Below, piece after piece: positions 7,139 through 15,223 of a stretch of 35,489 nt of DNA. How positions within the stretch are numbered: position 1 is the first letter of the stretch; every line of letters starts with the position of its first letter. Source of the stretch: a bacterium (GTDB lineage Bacteria; Patescibacteriota; Minisyncoccia; Moranbacterales; UBA2206); assembly GCA_021788105.1 (NCBI GenBank), contig JAJYKZ010000011.1:1-35489 (forward strand), in the 5' to 3' direction. The position numbers were made by a program, and so were the translations under genes. A model generated the notes under the pieces. That model ran no database searches, was not told the origin of the DNA, and worked only from the letters and a program-made list of their open reading frames with translations.

Positions 7139-8965
7139 TTAATCGATCATTCCTTCGGATACTTTTTTAAACTCATTCCTAAGAAATAGTACTGCACTTT
7201 TGTCTTTTTTTTCTTCCGCCTTTTTTAAATCTTCGGTTATCTTTTTCAATTCTTTTTTATTGAATTCTTTCTTAATTTCTTTCAAAAGATTTTTCAGTTC
7301 TTCTTCTGGATTATCGATTACAATTTCCTCTTCATTGTTGTCCAGCCCAATTCTATATTTGTTCCGGAAATATATTTTTTCCGACAGCGACGCCAGCTCC
7401 CTGTCCTGGGAATTGACGAAACTATCAAAATCGAACAGCCTCTCCTCTCCTTCGCGAATCAGAACATTCAGAAGCCTATCTTTTGGAAGAAAATCGAGAT
7501 TATCTCTTTCTTCCACCACTTTCTTCCAAATGTCATGATGCGTCAGCATCAACCCGATAAGGTTTTCTGCCAATATTTCCGACTTGCTTTTCGGAGAAAA
7601 GTCTTCAGGTTCTTCGCGGTTCTGGGAAGTTTTTCCTACTCTATCCTTTAGCCTAGCTTTTTTCAGCATATCCGTCAATATGCCTTCGCCGATATCAAGA
7701 CCTTCAGCCAGTTTTTTGATCCAATGGGCTTTCTCGATTTCATTTTCAAGATATTTTATCATGTCCAAAAGTTCTTCGCTTATTTTTTTCTGTCCGTCCA
7801 CTTTTGTTTTATCGTACTTGGAAAAAACTTTTTGAAAAAAATATTCCATCGCCGGCCTAGCTCCATTTACCGCCCGGAGCAAAGCTTCCGGATCATGATT
7901 GGCCAGCTCGGCCGCGTCTTTTCCGGACGGAAGTTCCACCACATTCACATTCAGTTCTTTTTCAAAACACAGTTTGATGCTTTTTTTCGTGGCCGCTTCT
8001 CCGGCGCTGTCCATATCAAAGAGCATCTTCAAATTTTCCGTATATCTTTTGATTATTGTCATTTGTTCCGCTGTCAGCGCCGTTCCGGAAACTGCGACCG
8101 TATTTTTCAATCCGGCTTGCGCAGACGCGATCACATCCATATTGCCCTCCACTAAAAGAACAAAGTCCTCTTTGCGTATTTCGGTTTTAGCTTTGTCGAT
8201 CCCGTAAAGGATCCGGCTTTTGTGATAGACTTCCGTTTCCGGCGTGTTCACGTATTTCGCCTGCGATTCGTCGCCGCCCGGCGCCACCCGCGCGGAAAAA
8301 CCAACGACTTTTCCATTGGTGTCAGAAATGGGAAACATGACGCGGTCGCGGAATCTATCGTAATAATTTATGATTTCAGGAGCTAAGCTCCTTGGATCCA
8401 AGGAGCTTAGCTCCTTTTTTTCTTTTTTCACAAGAAGCCCTGTTTTTTCAATCTCATTTATTTTGTACTCGCGTTTCTCAAGAAAATTAATTATATTTCT
8501 CCAACCATTGGGCGCGTAACCCAATCGGAAAGTTTTGATCGATTCATCGTTCAGTCCCCTCTCTTTCAAATAGCCGATAATTTTTTTTCCGGCCGCGGTT
8601 TGCCAAAGATGCGCTTGATAAAATTTTGTCGCCAATTCCAGAATCTCGAAAGTTTTATTTTTCTGAGCCGCAAAAGCGGGATTGGTTTTTGTCAGTTCCA
8701 CGCCGGCCTTTTCCGCCAAGAGCTTCAGCACGTCCCGAAATTCCAAGCCTTCCATCTCCATCACAAACCCAAAAATGTCTCCGCCCTTCTGGCAGCCGAA
8801 GCAATGCCAGATCTGCTTTTCTTCATTGACCATGAAAGACGGGCTTTTTTCATTATGAAACGGGCAAAGAGCCCTCCAGTTGGCTCCTGCTTTTTCGAGA
8901 CGGATATATTCGCCCAATATATCTACAATATTGAGCCGTGATTTTATTTCTTCGACGTCAGACAT
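7139..8965 (-). CDS. dnaG: DNA primase DnaG
   Basis: A 608-residue primase that makes RNA primers at the replication fork. The CHC2 zinc finger is at about residues 35-65 (CPFHNEKSPSF ... CFGCQKGGD). The catalytic core follows, with the Toprim acidic residues in LLVEGNMDVIASAQ (about 268-281) and FDMDSAGE (about 312). The C-terminal helicase-binding region is long and charged. Residues of about 184-196 (ELSSLDPRSLAPE) are encoded by a perfect 38-bp palindrome at 8378-8415 that also occurs in polA and, as a relative, in the femX-like gene. It looks like a tolerated insertion between the zinc and Toprim parts. The gene is first in the dnaG-rpoD pair and has its own promoter. Confidence 0.97.
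   Translation of the reverse strand: MSDVEEIKSRLNIVDILGEYIRLEKAGANWRALCPFHNEKSPSFMVNEEKQIWHCFGCQKGGDIFGFVMEMEGLEFRDVLKLLAEKAGVELTKTNPAFAAQKNKTFEILELATKFYQAHLWQTAAGKKIIGYLKERGLNDESIKTFRLGYAPNGWRNIINFLEKREYKINEIEKTGLLVKKEKKELSSLDPRSLAPEIINYYDRFRDRVMFPISDTNGKVVGFSARVAPGGDESQAKYVNTPETEVYHKSRILYGIDKAKTEIRKEDFVLLVEGNMDVIASAQAGLKNTVAVSGTALTAEQMTIIKRYTENLKMLFDMDSAGEAATKKSIKLCFEKELNVNVVELPSGKDAAELANHDPEALLRAVNGARPAMEYFFQKVFSKYDKTKVDGQKKISEELLDMIKYLENEIEKAHWIKKLAEGLDIGEGILTDMLKKARLKDRVGKTSQNREEPEDFSPKSKSEILAENLIGLMLTHHDIWKKVVEERDNLDFLPKDRLLNVLIREGEERLFDFDSFVNSQDRELASLSEKIYFRNKYRIGLDNNEEEIVIDNPEEELKNLLKEIKKEFNKKELKKITEDLKKAEEKKDKSAVLFLRNEFKKVSEGMID
8378..8415. repeat. 38-bp perfect palindrome inside dnaG
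   Basis: The sequence is self-complementary over all 38 bases, with outer arm AGGAGCTAAGCTCCT and centre TTGGATCCAA. It is translated in frame as about 13 residues (ELSSL..RSLAP). A copy of the same length and reading frame is in polA (24426-24463). Confidence 0.9.
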
Positions 8966-8988
8966 TAGAGTTTTATTGCCTCTAATAT

Positions 8989-8994
8989 ATTATA
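8989..8994 (-). promoter_or_regulatory. -10 box of the dnaG promoter
   Basis: Minus-strand TATAAT lies 24 bases before the dnaG ATG, giving a very short leader (about 17 nt). The -35 is poor. Confidence 0.5.
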
Positions 8995-9089
8995 CTACGC
9001 AAAATAAAGCAAAAATGTGTGAGGGTTTCGGCGTGACCAAGTTTGATTCAGCGAACGACGGGAAACGGCAATCACTAAATAAGACTTAG

Positions 9090-9176
9090 CGGAGGCGGTG
9101 AGAGTCGAACTCACGATGCCCTTTCGGACATACATGCTTTCCAAGCATGCGCACTAGGCCACTATGCGACGCCTCC
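9090..9176 (-). tRNA. tRNA-Ser (anticodon GGA)
   Basis: Class II tRNA on the minus strand: acceptor GGAGGCG/CGCCTCC, anticodon loop CTTGGAAAG with anticodon GGA, a long variable arm (TGTCCGAAAGGGCA), T-arm GTGAG-TTCGACT-CTCAC, discriminator G. CCA is not encoded (CTA follows), unlike tRNA-Asn in this window, so CCA must be added by an enzyme. The gap 9000-9089 shows nothing else. Confidence 0.96.
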
Positions 9177-9180
9177 TAAT

Positions 9181-9206
9181 GAAAACGAGGCAGAAAATAC
9201 CTCGTT
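9181..9206 (-). terminator. Terminator of pyk
   Basis: AACGAGG and CCTCGTT form a stem with a 9-nt loop, followed on the minus strand by TTC. The T-run is short. It lies about 50 bases past the pyk stop. Confidence 0.55.
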
Positions 9207-9253
9207 CCTATCCTATCAATTTTATTGGAATTATTCAACTGTCTGACAAAACC

Positions 9254-10693
9254 CTAAACTTCCTTGATTCCCACCATGCTCATACTCTTTCCATCGGCGG
9301 TTTTCCCTAAAATTACCACCACCTTATCTCCCGCCGCCAGCTTTCCGTCATTTTTCGTTTTCTCAACCAAAAGATCGGTGAAATTTTCACGATTCTCTCC
9401 GTTCTCAAATAAATATGCGCGGATTCCCCAAATTATAGATAATTGCTGGTACGTTTTTGGATTGTTCGTAGCCGCGATCAGAAGAAGTTTTTCATTTCGA
9501 TAGTGTGAAATGAATCGGGCGGTGTTTCCAGTTTCCGTGTACATTATGACAGCCTTAGCTTTTGAGGTTTTAGCCAGTTCATGCGCGCTTCTGACCAAAG
9601 CAGTATAATCATCTCGGACATCCTTGTTTAAAATGTCCCGGTAAAAGTCATCGAAAGGCGATTCTTCCACGTTAGTGATGATGCTTTTCATCGTCTGCAC
9701 CGCTTCGACCGGATATTTTCCGTTGGCCGATTCGCCGGAAAGCATCACCGCGTCGGTATGATCAATGACCGCATTGGAAACATCAGAAACTTCCGCTCGA
9801 GTCGGGATCGGATTATTGATCATCGAATCGAGCATCTGCGTCGCCACGATCACCGGCTTGGTCGCCCGCAAACATTTGGCAATCAATTCTTTCTGATAAA
9901 TTACAACTTTGCTTTCTTCCATTTCGATGCCCAGGTCGCCGCGCGCCACCATAATCACATCAGAGGCCCTGACAATCTCATCGATGTTTTTCATCGCTTC
10001 TTTTCTTTCCACTTTGGAAATTATCTGCGGCAAAGATTTGTCGCGGCCCAAAATCTTTTTCATCTTTTCCCGGACGTCTTCAATTTCTTTTCCATTACTG
10101 ACAAAAGACAATGCGACAAAATCCACTTCCCGGCCGAGCGCGAATTCCAAATCCCGTTCATCTTTTTCTGTCATCGCGCCGAACGGCACTTTCGTGTCCG
10201 GCACATTAATACCTTTTCTCGGTTTGATCGTTCCGCCGTTGATAACCCTTGCTTTAACCACATCTCCGTTTCTTTCAATCACTTCGAGTTTCATCAGTCC
10301 ATCTTCGATTAAAATTCTTTCTCCGGCTTGCAGAGAAGCGCTGACCCGGTCGGAATCGATAATCAACTCTTTTTCATCAGTCGTTTTTTTGTCACTGACA
10401 AAAATAATTTCATCTTTGGCCGCCTCAAAAGGCTCTGTGTTTCCCACCCGGATGCGCGGCCCTTGGAGATCGGCAATGATTCCGATCGGACGCCTCATCT
10501 CGGCGCTCAGTTCTCGCATAATGTCGATGATTTTTCCGTGCGAAGCATAATCGCCGTGGGAAAAATTAAGGCGCGCCACATTCAATCCGGCCTCAAGAAG
10601 CTGGATTAATTTTTCGCGGGAATCAGACGCCGGCCCGATCGTCGCGACAATTTTAGTTCTTTTTCCTTTGTGTGAAGTTGTCAGTTCGTTCAT
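9254..10693 (-). CDS. pyk: Pyruvate kinase
   Basis: A 479-residue glycolytic enzyme: phosphoenolpyruvate + ADP to pyruvate + ATP. The N-terminal barrel starts KRTKIVATIGPASDS, with NFSHGDYASH and LQGPRIRVG. The catalytic Lys/metal region reads ISKVERKEAMKNIDEIV then VARGDLGIE. MLDSMINNPIPTRAEVSDVSNAV is the family signature region, and the C-terminal domain is at about 350-479. The reading frame extends 22 residues upstream, but the ATG at 10693 (MNELTTSHKG) is chosen because the family begins there and the upstream part overlaps the promoter. It is likely monocistronic. Confidence 0.96.
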   Translation of the reverse strand: MNELTTSHKGKRTKIVATIGPASDSREKLIQLLEAGLNVARLNFSHGDYASHGKIIDIMRELSAEMRRPIGIIADLQGPRIRVGNTEPFEAAKDEIIFVSDKKTTDEKELIIDSDRVSASLQAGERILIEDGLMKLEVIERNGDVVKARVINGGTIKPRKGINVPDTKVPFGAMTEKDERDLEFALGREVDFVALSFVSNGKEIEDVREKMKKILGRDKSLPQIISKVERKEAMKNIDEIVRASDVIMVARGDLGIEMEESKVVIYQKELIAKCLRATKPVIVATQMLDSMINNPIPTRAEVSDVSNAVIDHTDAVMLSGESANGKYPVEAVQTMKSIITNVEESPFDDFYRDILNKDVRDDYTALVRSAHELAKTSKAKAVIMYTETGNTARFISHYRNEKLLLIAATNNPKTYQQLSIIWGIRAYLFENGENRENFTDLLVEKTKNDGKLAAGDKVVVILGKTADGKSMSMVGIKEV

Positions 10694-10714
10694 AAAAATA
10701 AAACGATTATTTAA

Positions 10715-10743
10715 CTTATATATATATTTACATAATAGAACAA
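10715..10743 (-). promoter_or_regulatory. Candidate pyk promoter
   Basis: Minus strand TTGTTC (10743-10738), 17-base spacer, TATAAG (10720-10715). The -35 sits in the T-run of the upstream gene's terminator. Confidence 0.45.
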
Positions 10744-10770
10744 AACAGGCAACTCTCAAAGAGCCGCCTG
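10742..10770 (-). terminator. Terminator of the DUF4870 gene
   Basis: On the minus strand CAGGC-GG-CTCT pairs with AGAG-TT-GCCTG, followed by TTTTGTTC. Confidence 0.7.
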
Positions 10771-10795
10771 CCGCAGCAATAATAATGAAGCCGAA

Positions 10796-11158
10796 TTAAT
10801 TGAGGATTTTGATTCCCCCGATGAGCGGCAATTCCTTCATTTCTCCCCGAGCGGCATTGACAATGCCCATGATCAGAAAAACGATGCCCAGGATGAAGAC
10901 GATGAAATAAAGCAAAATTCCGATCAGAACGAAAACCAAAATAGCAGAAACAATGCAGCCGACAACCCACCACAGGAGCAGAAGCAACTGCTGGTTGGCA
11001 TGGAATTTGGCGAACTTGCTTTCTTTCGCTTCGGTCAAAAGCGGAATGAAAAAAAGAATGGGGATAATATATCCGACAATCGCCAGCGCTTTATTTTTCG
11101 CGACATCGTTTTTTTCCGGCTGAAACTTGGGTTCTTGATTTTGTTTTTGATCTTCCAT
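10796..11158 (-). CDS. DUF4870-like small membrane protein
   Basis: A 120-residue protein with a charged, Gln/Lys-rich N-terminus (residues 1-22) and about three membrane segments (near 25-42, 60-80 and 82-103). The pattern KFAKFHANQQLLLLLWWVV is typical of the DUF4870/Tic20-like family of unknown function: a first helix, a short polar stretch with FHANQ, then helices with small residues. It stands alone between pyk and the DUF4258-like gene and has its own terminator. Confidence 0.75.
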   Translation of the reverse strand: MEDQKQNQEPKFQPEKNDVAKNKALAIVGYIIPILFFIPLLTEAKESKFAKFHANQQLLLLLWWVVGCIVSAILVFVLIGILLYFIVFILGIVFLIMGIVNAARGEMKELPLIGGIKILN

Positions 11159-11241
11159 AATCCACCTCCGTTCTATTTACTTACGTTTAAGCATGTAATA
11201 TTACAACCTGCTTGTATTCTTATTCTACCATACCATTTTCC

Positions 11242-11655
11242 TTATTCAACCAGCGCGGCTTCCAGCATTTCATCAATTATTTCTTTTGGAATCGGATTGT
11301 TTTTCGGACTGACGCCGGGATAGCGCCAAGCGGAAATGATTTTTAGCTTGCTAGCTTTTAGGTTATAGCTTTTAGAATTCAACATTGCGTTTTGACTTCC
11401 GACTTTAGACTCGGGACTTTTAATTTGATACATCGCCCAAATTTCTTGGGTCCAAATTTTTTTGCCATTTTTGGTTTTATACGACGGTGGCTGCATCACC
11501 GCGATCGTATTTTTCACGATGCCTTTTTCGATCCGCTGCGGTGCGCGAATCACGCGTAAAACGCGCTGACCAGTTAATCCATAATACTTCATCTTTTCAA
11601 GCGAATGTTTGGTCCAATAATATTTTTCGTTATTTTTAGGAATTTTGAATTGCAT
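11242..11655 (-). CDS. DUF4258-like small protein with repeat-derived insert
   Basis: A 137-residue soluble protein. The N-terminal part (YYWTKHSLEKMKYYGLTGQRV, then VLRVIRAPQRIEKG) has the Thr-x-His...Met pattern of DUF4258/BrnT-like folds. The identification is by eye and only moderate. The strand at about 73-84 (KIWTQEIWAMYQIK) and the later IISAWRYPG would form the rest of the sheet. Between them, about residues 85-108 (rich in Ser, Lys and Asn) are encoded by simple-repeat DNA that also occurs downstream of polA; they look inserted. A GTG 27 bases upstream could extend it; the ATG at 11655 is preferred. It follows htpX by 36 bases and may be co-transcribed. Confidence 0.65.
   Translation of the reverse strand: MQFKIPKNNEKYYWTKHSLEKMKYYGLTGQRVLRVIRAPQRIEKGIVKNTIAVMQPPSYKTKNGKKIWTQEIWAMYQIKSPESKVGSQNAMLNSKSYNLKASKLKIISAWRYPGVSPKNNPIPKEIIDEMLEAALVE
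11352..11374. repeat. Dispersed 23-bp repeat inside the DUF4258-like gene
   Basis: TAGCTTTTAGGTTATAGCTT and the next three bases are present in inverted orientation at 23156-23178, with one difference. The surrounding bases 11341-11425 are low-complexity and are translated as a Ser/Lys/Asn-rich stretch. Confidence 0.65.
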
Positions 11656-11691
11656 AAATTTAAAAGTGAGGATTTCCCCCACTTTGTTTTT

Positions 11692-12579
11692 TTATATATC
11701 CATCCCGCGCAATGCTTTGATCCGATCTCCGATCGGCGGATGGGTCATAAACAAAGTCGAGATTTTTTTCCCCTTGAAAGGATTGATGATAAAAAGATGG
11801 GATGTGGCCCGATTAGCTTCCCTTAAAGGTTTTGGATCAGCCGAAATTTTTTCCAGCGCCCGCGCCAAACCTTCCGGATATCGGGTAAGTAAAACGCCGT
11901 CGGCATCGGCCAGAAATTCTCTTTTTCGGGAAATTGCCAACTGGATTAGCATTGCTGCGATCGGCGCCAAAATCGAAAGCACAACCGCAATAATCATCAG
12001 TATTTGTCCGTTTTCATCATTTCCTCGCCGCCGGCCGCCGCCCCAGAAAGCCCAGTTGCGGAACCAGTCGGCCAGAAGCGCCACAAATCCCACCAGAACG
12101 ACGACAACCGTGGAAAGTAAAATATCCCGATTGCCGATATGTGACAGCTCGTGCGCGATCACGCCTTCCAATTCCGGCTTTTCCAGCTTGTCTATTATTC
12201 CAGTCGTGAGACACACTACTCCGTGCTCAGGATCCCGCCCGGTCGCAAAAGCGTTGGGAGAAGAATCTTCAATGACATAAATTTTCGGCACCGGCAAACC
12301 GGACGTAATGCAAAGATTTTCGACGATATTGTAAATCTCCCGGGCGTTTTCCCGCGTCACTTCTTTGGCGCGGCTCATCGAGAGAACGATTTTGTCGCTC
12401 CACCAATATGAAACGAAACTCATCACAACGGAAAAGAGCACCGCGATGTACAGAATAGCGCTCGAGCCGAAAGCCTGCGCGAAAACATAACCGATCGCAA
12501 TCACAAAAACTAAAAATCCGGTGATGTAGACCCAGGTCAATCTAACGTTCTTGTCAGCCTGGTTGTATATGGTAGACAT
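11692..12579 (-). CDS. htpX: Membrane zinc metalloprotease HtpX (M48 family)
   Basis: A 295-residue membrane protease that degrades damaged membrane proteins. There are two N-terminal membrane segments (about 15-35 and 38-58), the zinc site VIAHELSHIGNRD (about 138-150; HExxH), two further hydrophobic segments (about 155-172 and 190-215), and the third ligand in REFLADADG (about 223). The glycine/arginine-rich loop GGGRRRGNDENG is between segments 3 and 4. The gene is the third in lemA - membrane protein - htpX; LemA/HtpX pairing is common in bacteria. Length and motifs are normal. Confidence 0.95.
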   Translation of the reverse strand: MSTIYNQADKNVRLTWVYITGFLVFVIAIGYVFAQAFGSSAILYIAVLFSVVMSFVSYWWSDKIVLSMSRAKEVTRENAREIYNIVENLCITSGLPVPKIYVIEDSSPNAFATGRDPEHGVVCLTTGIIDKLEKPELEGVIAHELSHIGNRDILLSTVVVVLVGFVALLADWFRNWAFWGGGRRRGNDENGQILMIIAVVLSILAPIAAMLIQLAISRKREFLADADGVLLTRYPEGLARALEKISADPKPLREANRATSHLFIINPFKGKKISTLFMTHPPIGDRIKALRGMDI

Positions 12580-12588
12580 AAATAAATT

Positions 12589-13332
12589 TTAAAACTTAAA
12601 ACTGGAAATCACGCCTTGAAAGGCAGCTTCAAGATCAGCCGTACTTTGATCGTAATAAGTGGCGCCGCAATAAACTATCTTCCCGTCCAATTTCCAATAC
12701 ATCGTATCCGCAATCGGACCATCCGGCAATTGGACCTTGCCGGTTCGCAAAGTGCTGCGGCCATCAAGAATAGTTTCTTTTTCCGAGTCCGGCGCCGGCT
12801 GATTGTTTTGTTTCAATAAGTCTTTAATCGATAAATTTGACGGATCAGCAAGTTCTCCCGCCGTAATAGTCATCGCCAAAGAATTAAAATTAGCCTGGGA
12901 TGATTCGTTATATTTGCGTAAAGTTATTACTCCATTGTCATTTTTAAATTCCAGTGAACCGGGATATTGAAACTCGAAAGCATCTCCCTTGTAAGTCGTC
13001 AGGCTGTTGGCATTGCCGGGCGTTTTACCTTCGACATAGTCGGCTGCGTTTTGCAAGGACTGGGTGACATGCACTCCGGCCAGATCGGAAATGTGAGTCA
13101 CATGAATAAAAACATAAACAGAATAAACCACCACTCCGACTGTCAAAAATATCAAAGAGATCAGCATTACAAAAATCACGCCATTGTAATTATCTCTTCG
13201 TTTGGCATTATATTCCACCGCTTCCGCCTCTTCTTTCTCTTCTTTTTTGTCATAAATGGCCTTGCAGATCGTCACACATTCTTCATCATTCTTTTTGATG
13301 TTTTTTTCTTCTTTTTTCTTCTTGATTTTCAT
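12589..13332 (-). CDS. Membrane-anchored protein with PsbP-like outer domain
   Basis: A 247-residue protein. Residues 1-45 are highly charged (KKKKEEKNIKKND, then EEKEEAEAVEYNAKRRD), one membrane segment follows at about 53-78 (GVIFVMLISLIFLTVGVVVY), and the outer domain is at about 115-247. That domain begins YKGDAFEFQYPGSLEF, the start typical of PsbP-like domains, and ends in AAFQGVISSFKF. Function unknown. It sits 5 bases after lemA and 9 before htpX, so it is translated with both and may be a partner of the protease. Confidence 0.7.
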   Translation of the reverse strand: MKIKKKKEEKNIKKNDEECVTICKAIYDKKEEKEEAEAVEYNAKRRDNYNGVIFVMLISLIFLTVGVVVYSVYVFIHVTHISDLAGVHVTQSLQNAADYVEGKTPGNANSLTTYKGDAFEFQYPGSLEFKNDNGVITLRKYNESSQANFNSLAMTITAGELADPSNLSIKDLLKQNNQPAPDSEKETILDGRSTLRTGKVQLPDGPIADTMYWKLDGKIVYCGATYYDQSTADLEAAFQGVISSFKF

Positions 13333-13337
13333 TTATT

Positions 13338-13883
13338 TTAAAATTCCACTTTTACCGGCTCTTTTTCTTCGCCGTTTCCTTCAAAAAAATCACGCTTAGC
13401 GAAATGCAGCATGCCGGCAAAAATATTGGTCGGAAAGGATTCAATCTTGATGTTGAAATCCCGGACGTTGCCATTGTAAAATCTTCGCGCCGCCTGAATT
13501 TTGTCTTCCGTATCGGTCAGCTCCCGCTGCAGCTCCAAAAAATTCTGATTGGCTTTCAGATCCGGATAATTTTCCGCCACCGCGAACAAACTCTTGAGCG
13601 TTCCCGACAAGGCATTTTCGGCCTGCGCCTTTTCCTGGGCCGATCCGGCATTCATCGCCTGGGTCCTGGCTTCTGTCACTTTTTCAAAAACTTCTTTTTC
13701 GTGCGCCGCATAACCTTTGACCGTACTAACTAAGTTCGGAATCAAATCATACCTTCGTTTCAGCTGGACATCAATGTCGCTCCAAGCCTCATCGACGCGA
13801 TTCTTGAGGCGAATCAGTCCATTGTACATGCCGATTGCCCAAATGATCGCAAGGACAATAATTATTAATAATATTATTCCCAT
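13338..13883 (-). CDS. lemA: LemA family protein
   Basis: A 181-residue protein with an N-terminal membrane segment (about 2-18), then an all-helical outer domain with the family signature [20 protein letters not shown] and [19 protein letters not shown]. The end [18 protein letters not shown] is also typical. The role is unsettled; the family is often next to htpX, as here. It is the first gene of its operon. Confidence 0.95.
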   Translation of the reverse strand: MGIILLIIIVLAIIWAIGMYNGLIRLKNRVDEAWSDIDVQLKRRYDLIPNLVSTVKGYAAHEKEVFEKVTEARTQAMNAGSAQEKAQAENALSGTLKSLFAVAENYPDLKANQNFLELQRELTDTEDKIQAARRFYNGNVRDFNIKIESFPTNIFAGMLHFAKRDFFEGNGEEKEPVKVEF

Positions 13884-13998
13884 AATTTTTTCCGCGCACC
13901 ATAAAATGCGCCAACTTATAATTATGTTTTGATTATATTACAAACCGGATGTTTTTGCCATGCCTCGAAAAAAATTCCTCTAAATACAAAAATTGTGC

Positions 13999-14004
13999 TA
14001 AGAT
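13999..14004 (+). promoter_or_regulatory. Extended -10 of the divergent-PAP2 gene
   Basis: TGC-TAAGAT lies about 30 bases before the ATG at 14036. The -35 is weak. The 152-base divergent gap (13884-14035) also contains a GCGCA...TGCGC dyad near the lemA start. Confidence 0.4.
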
Positions 14005-14035
14005 TATGGAAGAATAACAAACTAAAAACAAAAAA

Positions 14036-14485
14036 ATGAAAGATGTATTGATTTTTTTAAAGCCTTATGACATATTTCTCATTCCTATTTTTGTCGGATT
14101 TGTGGTGCAATTGACCAAATTTATCGTTTATTCCATCAAGCACGGCTGGAACATCCGCTACGCGATGACGCACGGCCACATGCCGTCCGCCCACACCGGC
14201 TTCGCAATTGCCGTCGTCACGTCGGTCGGATATTACGCCGGCGTCCGCAGCGGCGCGTTTGCCGTCGCAGTCGCCCTGGCTATCATTATTATCGATGACG
14301 CCGCCCGGCTCCGGGTTTACATGGGCGACCAAGGAAGATATCTCAACATGCTCGTGCGCCAGCTTAATCTGGAAGAAAAATTTCCGCGCCTCAAGGAAAG
14401 AATGGGCCACCGCGTGAGCGAAGTGATTGTCGGCGGAATTTACGGCTTTCTTTTGACTATGCTTCTAGCAAGACTGTTGGGATAG
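14036..14485 (+). CDS. Divergent PAP2 family membrane protein (DUF212)
   Basis: A 149-residue integral membrane protein related to PAP2-type phosphatases. Membrane segments lie near 14-32, 60-78, 82-98 and 128-147. The family motifs are visible: THGHMPSAHTGFAIA (residues 42-56; the MPSxH phosphate-binding loop), RVYMGDQGRY near 103 and LKERMGHRVSEVIVGGIYG near 119-137. It probably acts on a lipid phosphate, but the substrate is unknown. A partial copy of the GTCAT repeat starts just after the stop (about 14492), followed by the GIY-YIG unit. Confidence 0.9.
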   Translation: MKDVLIFLKPYDIFLIPIFVGFVVQLTKFIVYSIKHGWNIRYAMTHGHMPSAHTGFAIAVVTSVGYYAGVRSGAFAVAVALAIIIIDDAARLRVYMGDQGRYLNMLVRQLNLEEKFPRLKERMGHRVSEVIVGGIYGFLLTMLLARLLG

Positions 14486-14515
14486 ACCAGTTGTCATCCC
14501 GAGTTTAAAAATATT

Positions 14516-14855
14516 GTCATTCCGGGCTTGACCCGGAATCTAATTATGAAACAGTATTGTGTTTATATTCTTACCAATAAAATCAATACTGTTTTTTATA
14601 TTGGAGTAACTGGCAATTTACCAAATAGAATCTACCAACACAAAAATAAATTACTAGACGGATTCACTAAAAAGTACAATATAAATAAATTGGTATACTT
14701 TGAACAAACGGAAGACGTTAATAGTGCCTTAAGAAGAGAAAAACAACTAAAAAACTGGAGGCGCGAATGGAAAATTGAATTAATAAACAAAAATAATCCG
14801 AAGTGGAAAGATTTGACAGAAATCTTATTAGATTCTGAATCAAGTTCAGAATGAC
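14516..14855. mobile_element. Two-armed hairpin repeat unit carrying a GIY-YIG gene
   Basis: The left arm (14516-14540) reads GTC, a perfect ATTCCGGG/CCCGGAAT stem with loop CTTGA, and C. The right arm (14831-14855) is its inverted partner: G, an ATTCTGAA/TTCAGAAT stem with loop TCAAG, and GAC. The nuclease ATG lies five bases inside the left arm and its stop codon lies within the right arm. Gene-less versions of the same two arms, only 6-10 bases apart, occur in the femX-like gene (17350-17405 and 17003-17063), and one arm occurs at 22097-22121. That is the relation expected of an autonomous element and its MITE-like derivatives. Mobility is inferred. Confidence 0.7.
14546..14854 (+). CDS. 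Small GIY-YIG domain nuclease
   Basis: A single-domain GIY-YIG protein of about 102 residues. CVYILTNKINTVFYIGVTGN holds the GIY...YIG pair (YIL ... YIG), followed by RIYQHKNK (the catalytic Arg), KYNINKLVYFEQTED, and EKQLKNWRREWKIELI with the conserved Glu. Standalone proteins of this kind resemble UvrC N-domains and homing endonucleases. The frame is open 6 codons upstream, but those codons belong to the repeat arm, so ATG 14546 is chosen. The last residues (SESSSE) are encoded by the right arm. It lies exactly between the two arms of a hairpin repeat. Confidence 0.88.
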   Translation: MKQYCVYILTNKINTVFYIGVTGNLPNRIYQHKNKLLDGFTKKYNINKLVYFEQTEDVNSALRREKQLKNWRREWKIELINKNNPKWKDLTEILLDSESSSE

Positions 14856-14876
14856 ATCGCTTTAATTATTTTAGAT

Positions 14877-15215
14877 TTAAAAATATAAAATTAAAAATCC
14901 AATTATTGTGACTATTGCAACTACTGGTATCACATACGGAACTGCATAATCTGGCAAGAAATGGCCAAAAAATTCTCTCTTATCGCCAACTTTCTCATGT
15001 GCGTACTCCAATGGACACTTTCCTCGATTAAAGACCAGGATCACGGCTTCTGCAAAAAGAACACCACTCACAATGTATAATTTATTATCAAATAAATCAT
15101 TCGTTCCATAGTAGTATAAAAAAATAATGCAAAGTAAAAAAAGTACAATCATAATAAAATGAATTGCTCTTAAAAAATTTTTTAGATTAAAAAAATTTTT
15201 AATTTTAGATTGCAT
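14877..15215 (-). CDS. Small integral membrane protein
   Basis: A 112-residue protein with three hydrophobic segments (about 16-34, 44-62 and 90-111) and a polar loop KCPLEYAHEKVGDKREFFG. The CPLxxxE-like motif after a second helix recalls DUF2784 proteins, but the match is loose and I do not assign it. It is 8 bases after murE and probably the last gene of the ruvA-femX-murE operon. Confidence 0.7.
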   Translation of the reverse strand: MQSKIKNFFNLKNFLRAIHFIMIVLFLLCIIFLYYYGTNDLFDNKLYIVSGVLFAEAVILVFNRGKCPLEYAHEKVGDKREFFGHFLPDYAVPYVIPVVAIVTIIGFLILYF

Positions 15216-15223
15216 TAAAGTAT

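Noticed and set aside
9758..10550. Plus-strand ORFs of 184-213 codons opposite pyk
   Set aside because: Shadows of the pyruvate kinase gene; no domain and no start signals.
10694..10759. A longer N-terminus for pyruvate kinase
   Set aside because: The extra 22 residues do not fit the family and overlap the probable -10/-35 region.
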